Below, in pieces: positions 25,673 to 32,368 of a DNA stretch of 64,000 nt (position 1 is its first letter; every line of letters starts with the position of its first letter). Origin of the DNA: JANQMX01 sp965247175 (GTDB lineage Bacteria > Pseudomonadota > Alphaproteobacteria > Kiloniellales > DSM-21159); the NCBI GenBank assembly GCA_965247175.1, contig OZ252006.1, forward strand, positions 4,926,325 to 4,990,324, read 5' to 3'. The position numbers were made by a program, and so were the translations under genes. The notes under the pieces are model-generated. The model saw only the letters and a list, made by a program, of their open reading frames with translations, searched no databases and was not told the DNA's origin.

Positions 25673-26092
25673 GTGGCCTTGGGCTTCACGGCGCCTGGGG
25701 TCTGGCAACCGCAGGGGCGCGGCTTCAACATGGGTGCCGTGCAGCACCAAGGTCACGTCATTCATTTCACTGGCCAAGTCGCCTGGGATGCGGACGAAGG
25801 CATTGTCGGCAAGGACGATGTCGAGGCGCAGACGCGGCAGTGCTTCAAGAACATCTTTGCGCTGCTGGCTGTCGTGGGCGGCCTTCCGAAGGATATCGTC
25901 TCGGTCACCACCTACTTTACCGACCGCGGTCAACTGCCCGCCATCCAGCGTGTGCGCACAGAGGTCTTCGATGCCGAAACCGCGCCGGTTAGCACGTCCG
26001 TCATGGTTGCCGGCCTTGGCCATGAGGACTTTCTCGTCGAATTGACGCCGATTGCCGTCGTGCCGGCGGAGCGTTTCGTGCCGCCAAAGTAG
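25673..26092 (+). CDS. RidA/YjgF family protein, atypical subgroup
   Basis: 139 residues with the RidA fold pattern (HFTGQVAWDADEGIVGKDDVEAQ, then the helix with CFKNIFALLAVVGG and VVGGLPKDIVSVTTY, given in short parts). The arginine that binds the carboxylate in canonical RidA (P-x-R-S-x-V) is replaced here by PVSTSV, so imine deaminase activity on amino-acid-derived imines is doubtful; Rid4-7-type subgroups show such changes. The start is GTG at 25673, four bases after the previous stop; the next ATG would remove the first strand. It is followed by a strong bidirectional terminator. Confidence 0.8.
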   Translation: MALGFTAPGVWQPQGRGFNMGAVQHQGHVIHFTGQVAWDADEGIVGKDDVEAQTRQCFKNIFALLAVVGGLPKDIVSVTTYFTDRGQLPAIQRVRTEVFDAETAPVSTSVMVAGLGHEDFLVELTPIAVVPAERFVPPK

Positions 26093-26115
26093 AAAGGGGG
26101 CCAGAGGCCCCCTTT
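26093..26115. terminator. bidirectional intrinsic terminator between ridA-like and sodB genes
   Basis: AAAGGGGGCC and GGCCCCCTTT form a perfect 10-bp stem with a 3-base loop. It begins at the stop codon of the plus-strand gene and ends 21 bases from the stop of the convergent sodB. The A and T runs at the stem base supply the T-tract in both directions. Confidence 0.85.
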
Positions 26116-26136
26116 GAAAAACGCGCTTCTGGTCAG

Positions 26137-26736
26137 CTAGGCCTTGGCCAAATTCGCTGCTGCGAAGTCCCAGTTGACCAGATTGTCGAGGAAGGTCTCG
26201 ACGAACTTGGGCCGTAGGTTTTGGTAATCCAGGTAGTAGGCATGCTCCCAGACGTCGACCGTGAAGAGCGGCGTCTGATTGGCGTTCACCAACGGGGTGT
26301 CCGCATCGTCGGTATTGACGATCTTCAGGCTGTCGCCTTCCTTGACCAGCCAGGTCCAGCCGCTGCCAAAGTTGCCGACCGCCGATGCGATGAACTGCTT
26401 CTTGAAGTCGTCGAGCGAACCGAAAGAGGCGTCGATCATGCTGGCCAGCTCGCCGCTCGGCGCGCCGCCGCCGCCCGGCTTCATGGAGTGCCAGAAGAAG
26501 GTGTGGTTCCAAATCTGAGCCGACTGATTGTAGAGGCCTTTGTTACCCGCCGAATGAGCGGCCGCGATGACTTCCTCGACGGTTTTGCCGTCCAGATCGG
26601 TGCCGGCGATCAACTCATTGGTTTTGTTGATGTAGGCGTTGTGGTGCTTGCCGTGATGGAAGCTGAGGGTGTTGGCCGAGTAGTACGGCTCGAGGGCATC
26701 TTGGGCGTAGGGCAGATCAGGCAGGGTGAACGCCAT
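26137..26736 (-). CDS. sodB: superoxide dismutase [Fe] (Fe/Mn family)
   Basis: 199 residues. Metal ligands are H27, H78 (AQIWNHTFFW), D161 and H165 (DVWEHAYYLDY). Gln74 sits in the SAQIWNH position typical of iron-dependent enzymes, and GGGGAPSGEL is the usual loop; iron is therefore the likely metal. It converts superoxide to peroxide and oxygen in the cytoplasm. ATG 26736, preceded by AGAGGAGAG, was chosen; a longer reading upstream has no homology. The gene is monocistronic between a bidirectional terminator and a divergent promoter region. Confidence 0.96.
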   Translation of the reverse strand: MAFTLPDLPYAQDALEPYYSANTLSFHHGKHHNAYINKTNELIAGTDLDGKTVEEVIAAAHSAGNKGLYNQSAQIWNHTFFWHSMKPGGGGAPSGELASMIDASFGSLDDFKKQFIASAVGNFGSGWTWLVKEGDSLKIVNTDDADTPLVNANQTPLFTVDVWEHAYYLDYQNLRPKFVETFLDNLVNWDFAAANLAKA

Positions 26737-26776
26737 CGTTCTCTCCTCTTGGTCCTTGCGACATATCTTGTGATGA

Positions 26777-26804
26777 CTCGTGCCCGGTTGAGCCGGGCTA
26801 CGAG
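26777..26804 (-). promoter_or_regulatory. hairpin in the sodB 5' leader
   Basis: GCCCGG-TTGAG-CCGGGC, flanked by CTCG and CGAG, makes a stem of about 10-11 bp some 40 bases upstream of the sodB start. The 8-mer ATATCTTG occurs on both sides of it. There is no T-run, so it is not an obvious terminator; it might affect mRNA stability or be an operator. Function unknown. Confidence 0.3.
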
Positions 26805-26919
26805 AAAGGCGATATCTTGCTAGATAGGGGCTCTCGGTCGGAAAAGAAACGCTGCCGCCGATGGTCTGGTTCCCGCACGAATCAGCGCACAATCCGAGAA
26901 GGGGGATAGCGCTCCGTCC

Positions 26920-27771
26920 ATGCCCAGACAAGGCTCGGATTCCTATTGCCGGGAGGAGGTCAAGCGGCACGACCGCGACCGCTATGTTACCGCGCTTTTC
27001 GCGCCGGCGGTCGAGCGCCGCGGTCTCTTCGCACTCTATGCCTTCAATCAGGAAGTGGCGCGCACGGCAGAGGTAGTCAGCGAGGCCATGCTTGGGGAAA
27101 TCCGGCTGCAATGGTGGCGTGATGCCATCGATGAGATCTTTGCCGGCCGCCCGCGCGAGCACATGGTTGTACAGGAACTGGCAGCACTCCAGGCCCGCGC
27201 TGAACTATCGCGACAGGACCTGGAGACCTTGCTCAGCGGCCGGGAGGCAGACCTCAGTCCTGACCCACCGGCCGATCTAGAAAGTCTGGAGGACTATCTC
27301 ACGGCCACCTCGTCGAGCCTTATGCGCCTGGCGCTACAGGCTTTGGGCGTGCAGGACGGTGAGCCGACAGATAGGACCGCCCGCCATCTCGGCATTGGCT
27401 GGGGCATGACCGGCTTGCTCAGGGCAGCGCCCTTCCATGCGGTGCAAAAGCGCCTCTACTTTCCGCAGGACCATCTCTTCGCCGCTGGGGTCAAGCTTCC
27501 CGATCTCTTCGAGTTGCGTGGTTCCGACGCCATCGACGGGGTTGCCATGCGCCTCGCCAAGCGGGCCGACGAGCATCTGGAGGAGGGAGGCAGGCTCGCC
27601 GCGAAACTACCCTCTCAGGCGCTGCCCGCGCTCCTGCCGGCCGTTCTTGCCCGGCGCTATCTCCAACGCCTGGAAAGGGCCGACTACAACGTGTTCGCTC
27701 CGGCCTTCCAGCAAATTCCACCCGGACGGATCTGGTGGCTGCTGCCGGCCGTGGTGCGCGGGCGCGTCTAG
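26920..27771 (+). CDS. squalene/phytoene synthase-like protein (NDUFAF6-like, active-site residues missing)
   Basis: 283 residues with the squalene/phytoene synthase fold pattern (VTALFAPAVERRGLFALYAFNQEVAR, quoted here as VTALFAPAVERRG and LFALYAFNQEVAR; later LGIGWGMTGLLRAAPFHA and RLYFPQDHL). Both Asp-rich motifs that bind diphosphate-Mg in true synthases are absent: the first reads EVARTAEVV and the second GWGMTGLL. This is the condition of NDUFAF6, the mitochondrial complex I assembly factor, so a non-catalytic assembly role is more likely than carotenoid or squalene synthesis. It lies near the NDUFAF3-like gene (1.3 kb away), separated by the RidA-like and sodB genes. Convergent with trmFO. 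Confidence 0.82.
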   Translation: MPRQGSDSYCREEVKRHDRDRYVTALFAPAVERRGLFALYAFNQEVARTAEVVSEAMLGEIRLQWWRDAIDEIFAGRPREHMVVQELAALQARAELSRQDLETLLSGREADLSPDPPADLESLEDYLTATSSSLMRLALQALGVQDGEPTDRTARHLGIGWGMTGLLRAAPFHAVQKRLYFPQDHLFAAGVKLPDLFELRGSDAIDGVAMRLAKRADEHLEEGGRLAAKLPSQALPALLPAVLARRYLQRLERADYNVFAPAFQQIPPGRIWWLLPAVVRGRV

Positions 27772-27773
27772 GC

Positions 27774-29168
27774 CTATTCCGCGGCGGCGCGGTCTTCGCC
27801 CAGCCAAACCGCCAAGTCAGCCAGTGCGCGCTGTGCCATGGCCGGCTTCCGTTCGGCTTTCTTGAGGCGTTTGCGGCCCGGTTCCTTAGGGATCGGCGGT
27901 AGAAGCCCGAAGTTGATGTTCATGGGCTGAAAAGTCTCTGCCTGCGCACCACCGGTGATGTGGTTGAGGAGCGCGCCCAGCGCGGTCGTTGCAGGCGGTG
28001 GGGCTGTCTCGAAACCGAGCCGTTCGGCTGCCGCGAAGCGCCCGGCAATGAGACCGATGGCCGCCGACTCCACATAGCCCTCGACGCCGGTGATCTGACC
28101 GGCGAAACGCAGACGCGGCTGAGCCTTGAGGCGCAGCGCTCCGTCAAGCAGCCGTGGCGAGTTGATGAAGGTGTTGCGGTGCAGGCCGCCCAGGCGGGCA
28201 AACTCGGCCTTCTCCAGACCGGGAATGGTGCGGAAAACGCGCGCCTGCTCGCCGTACTTCAGCTTCGTCTGGAAACCGACGAGGTTGTAGAGCGTGGCCA
28301 GGGCGTTGTCCTGGCGCAGCTGCACCACGGCGTGGGGCTGGGCACCCGTGCTCGGGTCGGTCAACCCGACCGGCTTCATGGGGCCGAAGCGTAGGGTTTC
28401 CCGGCCGCGCTCGGCCATCACTTCGATGGGCAGGCAGCCTTCGAAATAGGGGGTGTCTTCCCACTCCTTGAAGGCCGTCTTCTCCGCCGCCAGCAGGGCG
28501 TCGATGAAAGCCTCGTACTGCGCCTCGTCGAGCGGGCAGTTGATGTAGTCCTTGCCGCTGCCGCCGGGGCCGGGCTTGTCGTAGCGTGACTGATACCAGG
28601 CGCGGGAGAAGTCGACGCTCTCCGTGTAGACGATGGGCGCGATGGCATCGAAGAAGGCCAGCTGCTCTTCGCCGGTTAGAGCCAAAATGGCGTCAGTGAG
28701 GGCCGGAGAGGTCAATGGGCCTGTGGCTAGAATGACGCTGCCCCAATCCTCGGGCGGCAGACCGGCAACCTCCGTCCGATCGATGGTCACAAGAGGCTCG
28801 GCCTCCAGGGCTGCGGTGACAGCATCCGAGAAGTCGTCGCGGTCGACAGCGAGCGCTCCGCCAGCCGGCACCTTGTGGCGGTCACCGCAGGCCATGATCA
28901 GCGAGCCGCAGCGCCGCATCTCCTCGTGCAGTAGGCCGACGGCGTTGTTCATGGCGTCGTCGGAGCGGAAGGAGTTGGAGCAGACCAGTTCCGCCAAGCC
29001 GCCTGTCTTGTGGGCCGCGGTGGCGCGCTCGGGCCGCATCTCGTGCAGCACTGCCGGCACGCCGCTTCTGGCGATCTGCCAAGCGGCTTCGCTCCCCGCC
29101 AGTCCGCCGCCCACCACATGGACAGGCTCGATCGCCGTCCGACTCTCGTTTGTCGATATCTCGGTCAT
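27774..29168 (-). CDS. trmFO: methylenetetrahydrofolate-tRNA-(uracil-5-)-methyltransferase TrmFO
   Basis: 464 residues. The FAD-binding motif GGGLAG is at 20-25. The family signature HKTGGLAELVCSNSFRS contains catalytic Cys63; RFGPMKPVGL and MNINFGLLPP are further TrmFO hallmarks. It makes 5-methyluridine at position 54 of tRNA using methylene-THF and FADH2, in the cytoplasm. ATG 29168 was chosen for its upstream AGAAGGAAG; an in-frame ATG 17 codons earlier lacks one. It is convergent with the NDUFAF6-like gene (2 bases apart) and divergent from the lipoprotein gene. Confidence 0.95.
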   Translation of the reverse strand: MTEISTNESRTAIEPVHVVGGGLAGSEAAWQIARSGVPAVLHEMRPERATAAHKTGGLAELVCSNSFRSDDAMNNAVGLLHEEMRRCGSLIMACGDRHKVPAGGALAVDRDDFSDAVTAALEAEPLVTIDRTEVAGLPPEDWGSVILATGPLTSPALTDAILALTGEEQLAFFDAIAPIVYTESVDFSRAWYQSRYDKPGPGGSGKDYINCPLDEAQYEAFIDALLAAEKTAFKEWEDTPYFEGCLPIEVMAERGRETLRFGPMKPVGLTDPSTGAQPHAVVQLRQDNALATLYNLVGFQTKLKYGEQARVFRTIPGLEKAEFARLGGLHRNTFINSPRLLDGALRLKAQPRLRFAGQITGVEGYVESAAIGLIAGRFAAAERLGFETAPPPATTALGALLNHITGGAQAETFQPMNINFGLLPPIPKEPGRKRLKKAERKPAMAQRALADLAVWLGEDRAAAE

Positions 29169-29356
29169 CTTCCTTCTATCGGTGCTCGCGGCGCTGATCT
29201 CAAGTCCTGCGGTGATCAAGGCGCATCGCCGGCGCGGTAATCTCCTGGCAAGTTGAGGGCACTACTTTCCCGCGATGCGGCCTGGATCTACAGAGCAGAC
29301 AGGTGTTTAATCCGTTTGCGCTGATGGTGGAGGTCGTAGGATCGGGAGCGAAGATC

Positions 29357-30109
29357 GTGCGACGGTTTTGTAATTCCTTCTTTTTTATGCTGGCATTGGG
29401 GCTTCTGTCGGCCTGTGCCGCAGGCTTTGAGCAGCGCGCTGCTGATCGGGTCGATCAGGTCGTGCTGCGAGCTCCGGAACCGAGCGCGCTCATCTACTGC
29501 ACCAACTACGGGTGTGAGGAGCAGCACCTCTTCTCGTTAAGCAACCGGCAGTGGGAGGGGATCAAGGCGCATTTCTTGGATGCGGACCGCAGCCCGGAGG
29601 AAGAGCGTCGCGCCATCGCCCAGGCGGCGGCGGACTACGAGCTCGCTGTCATGGCGCAGACTGGTACCAGTCCCGACGTGGGCGGCACGCTGGTCGGTTA
29701 TGGCCGGCCAGACCAGACCGACTGCATCGACGAGACCGCCAACATGGTGCAGTTCCTGGAGTTGTTGCAGCATCAGGGATTGCTGCTGCACCACCGGGTG
29801 GCGTCACCGGTGATGAAAGATCCTGTTGTCGAAGGCTGGTTTCATTTTTCGGCCACCGTCGCGGAAATCGAGGGTGGTGCGATTTGGAGCGTCGACTCCT
29901 GGTACTTCGACAGCGGCCATCCAGCCCTCGTTCTGCCGCTTGAGGTCTGGCGCGGTAACCTGGAACCGCTGGTTGCCTGCATGGCTCAAGAGCCCGGCGC
30001 GCTGCGCGAGCAGAACGCCTGCAAGACCAGCTACCCTGCGTTCACGGCTTCCTTGGTCGGCGCCACCTGGTCGGCGCAACCGGCATCGACACTACAGCCC
30101 AAGCAGTAG
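29357..30109 (+). CDS. predicted lipoprotein of unknown function
   Basis: About 250 residues. Starting at GTG 29357, which has GGGAG eight bases upstream, gives a compact lipoprotein signal (RRFCNSFFF, hydrophobic core, then LLSAC with Cys20). Earlier in-frame starts (GTG 29303, ATG 29324) would put about 10-18 extra residues before the signal. The mature part contains YCTNYGCEEQ and DQTDCIDETANMVQFLELL, with several cysteines, and a WFHFSATV segment. I recognise no domain; proteins of this kind are found as conserved hypotheticals in Rhodospirillales-like genomes. The last 79 bases overlap the end of the convergent cyclase gene. Confidence 0.7.
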   Translation: MRRFCNSFFFMLALGLLSACAAGFEQRAADRVDQVVLRAPEPSALIYCTNYGCEEQHLFSLSNRQWEGIKAHFLDADRSPEEERRAIAQAAADYELAVMAQTGTSPDVGGTLVGYGRPDQTDCIDETANMVQFLELLQHQGLLLHHRVASPVMKDPVVEGWFHFSATVAEIEGGAIWSVDSWYFDSGHPALVLPLEVWRGNLEPLVACMAQEPGALREQNACKTSYPAFTASLVGATWSAQPASTLQPKQ

Positions 30110-31299
30110 GCTTCCTGTTCCTCTGCAAAACCCTTCAAGTTGAAGCGGCCTATCCGGCGATTGTCCCGGCAGGTGTAGTTGGCGGCGCAGGCCGACAGCA
30201 CCAGCGGCGGATCGATTTCGCGCGTCAGGTCCTGTAGGCGGTCCACAAGGTTCACGTCGGAACCGATGACCGTGAAGTCGAGGCGGTTGTTGGCGCCGAT
30301 GTTGCCATACATCATTTTGCCGTAGTGGATAGAGATGCCGCAGCGCAGAGGCCAAGAGGGGCACCTCTCATCGCGCAGGGCTTCGTTCAAGATATCGAGA
30401 CTCTTGAGCGCTTCTTCCGCGGCAATGATGGCGCTGTTGACCGAGGCCTTGGGCGTATCTTTTCTAAAAATGGCGAGGGCCGCATCGCCGATGAACTTGA
30501 GGACTTCGCCGCCTTCCTGCTCCACCGGCTCGCAGATGGCGTCGAAGTAGCGGTTCAGAAGGTCGATGATGTGATCTCTCGGCAGAACGCTGCTGAGCGA
30601 GGAGAAGCTCCGCAAATCGCAGAGCCAGATCGCCGCCTCGATCTCGGTGCCCTGGCCACGGCGAATGTCTCCCGACCAGACCCGTTGGCCGGCTTGGCTG
30701 CCGACGTAAGTATCGAGGAGCAGCCGTCCGGTGCGCTTGGTCTCGGTCAGCTCGACGCAGGCGCCGAAGGTTGGCATGAGGGCATCAAAAATCGCGATGC
30801 AGAGATCACTGAAGCCCTCCGGCGCCTTGGTGGCAAAGCTGATCGCCATGCGCTCATGCTTGGCGAAGAAGAAGGGGCGGATCGTGTAGTCAGTGAAGCC
30901 GGCCTGTTTCAGGTCGGCCACAATGGGATAGTCCAGCGGGCAATCCGGGTCGCTCAGGCGGCGGCGCACTGTCTGCTTGTCCAGGATCACGGTCTTTACC
31001 GGGCTTTCCAGGAAAAGCGCGTTGTTGCGGATGCCATGTTCCCGATCGTGGATGACGGCGCCGCCTGCGTCCGACGTCCATAGCAGGGTCCGCGCTTCGA
31101 ACTCGGGATGGAGCTGCCGGATATGCATCGTCGCCCGGTCGATCGGGATGCCGAGACCGAGCAACTCGGCGCAGAACTGCCCGAAGAGGAGCTGTGTGCG
31201 GTGGAGATACTGGCGCGCATCGCCCACGAGCCAATCGACGACCGGCTGCACGGCGGCGCGTGCTTGCCGATCGACATCCAATGCGGAACTGCCTTCCAT
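30031..31299 (-). CDS. class III adenylate/guanylate cyclase with uncharacterised N-terminal sensor region
   Basis: 422 residues. The C-terminal cyclase domain (about 215-390) has its catalytic set: metal-binding D228 (LCDLRSF) and D272 (FIGDAALAIF), substrate Lys268, and transition-state N350 and R354 (GSDVNLVDRL). Lys268 favours ATP over GTP. The N-terminal 200 residues (VDWLVGDARQYL onwards) have no membrane helix and resemble soluble sensor regions of rhizobial cyclases; no named domain is claimed. The start ATG lacks a clear ribosome-binding site, and a TTG six codons later is possible. The 3' end overlaps the convergent lipoprotein gene by 79 bases. The product is probably a cytoplasmic cAMP source. 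Confidence 0.85.
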   Translation of the reverse strand: MEGSSALDVDRQARAAVQPVVDWLVGDARQYLHRTQLLFGQFCAELLGLGIPIDRATMHIRQLHPEFEARTLLWTSDAGGAVIHDREHGIRNNALFLESPVKTVILDKQTVRRRLSDPDCPLDYPIVADLKQAGFTDYTIRPFFFAKHERMAISFATKAPEGFSDLCIAIFDALMPTFGACVELTETKRTGRLLLDTYVGSQAGQRVWSGDIRRGQGTEIEAAIWLCDLRSFSSLSSVLPRDHIIDLLNRYFDAICEPVEQEGGEVLKFIGDAALAIFRKDTPKASVNSAIIAAEEALKSLDILNEALRDERCPSWPLRCGISIHYGKMMYGNIGANNRLDFTVIGSDVNLVDRLQDLTREIDPPLVLSACAANYTCRDNRRIGRFNLKGFAEEQEAYCLGCSVDAGCADQVAPTKEAVNAG

Positions 31300-31373
31300 G
31301 GAAGAAAGATGGCGCTTGGTGGGGTTTCCTACAAGACGCCGCTGTGATTGCCAGGGCAGACGATCTGACGCAG

Positions 31374-32363
31374 CTAGGCTGGGTTTGGGCTCGGCAATGC
31401 AGCGAGGCTGTCGGGTGCTACGTTGCCGCCGCAGACCAAGACGCCAAGGCGTTCGCCGGGTTGAGGCCGGTAGGCGCCGGACAGTAGGGCGGCCAAAGCT
31501 GTCGCGCCGCCCGGCTCGGCAGCGATCTGTAGGCCATGCCAGAGCCGAGCCATGGCTTCCTCGATGGCGCTGTCCTCGACCAACAGCGACTGTGCGACGT
31601 GCCGGCGGCAGGTTTCGAAGTTGAGCTGGCCGATGCTGCGGGCGCCCAGAGAGTCGGCGGCGAGAGACTCGACGGAGACGTCGACAGGGGCTCCGGCCTC
31701 CAGCGCGGCATGGAGCGCCCGAGAACCTTGGGGCTCGACGGCAATGACCTTAACGCGGCCTGAGAACCAGGCGGCGACGCCGGAGATGAGGCCGCCCCCA
31801 CCGACCGCGATCAGGACACTATCGAGGTCTGGAACCTGCTCTTCCCATTCCAAACCCAGGGTTCCCTGACCGGCCACGGTCTCGGCGGCATCATAGGCGT
31901 GGATGCCGATGGCGCCGCTCTCCCGCTGGTGAGACTCGCAGGCAGCCAGCGCGTCGGCATAGCGGGCGCCGCCGACATGCAGTTCTGCGCCTGCGGCGCG
32001 GATCTTTGCGAGCTTAGCCGGGCTGGAAATCTCCGGCACGAAGATGTCGGCCGGATAGCCGAGCTTGTGCGCGGCATAGGCGACCGCCGCCCCGTGATTG
32101 CCGCCCGAAGCAGCCGCAACACCGGCCGCCGGCACTTCGCGGCTCAACAGGTTGTTGAAGGCCCCGCGCGGCTTGAAGGAGCCCGCGTGCTGGAAGAGCT
32201 CAAGCTTGAGGGAAATAGGCGTATCGTGACCCAACTCGCTCCCGGCCAGGTTCATGACCGGTGTGCGCCGTACATGCGGTCGAATGCGCGCATGGGCCTC
32301 GCGGATATCGTCTGGCGTTATCGGAGAGGTCTTGGTGTTGCTTGCTGTGCCGTCTGGCGCCAT
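31374..32363 (-). CDS. threonine/serine dehydratase-like PLP enzyme
   Basis: 329 residues of the tryptophan-synthase-beta fold (type II PLP). The Schiff-base Lys64 lies in HAGSFKPRGAFNNL, the phosphate-binding or substrate loop is SGGNHG (87-92), and GGGGLISG binds the PLP phosphate. VLVCGGNVAPDSL closes the domain. There is no ACT regulatory domain, so it looks like a catabolic threonine dehydratase or serine racemase-type enzyme. These convert threonine or serine to the 2-oxo acid and ammonia. It follows uvrA by 5 bases on the same strand and may be cotranscribed with it. Confidence 0.85.
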   Translation of the reverse strand: MAPDGTASNTKTSPITPDDIREAHARIRPHVRRTPVMNLAGSELGHDTPISLKLELFQHAGSFKPRGAFNNLLSREVPAAGVAAASGGNHGAAVAYAAHKLGYPADIFVPEISSPAKLAKIRAAGAELHVGGARYADALAACESHQRESGAIGIHAYDAAETVAGQGTLGLEWEEQVPDLDSVLIAVGGGGLISGVAAWFSGRVKVIAVEPQGSRALHAALEAGAPVDVSVESLAADSLGARSIGQLNFETCRRHVAQSLLVEDSAIEEAMARLWHGLQIAAEPGGATALAALLSGAYRPQPGERLGVLVCGGNVAPDSLAALPSPNPA

Positions 32364-32368
32364 CGGCC

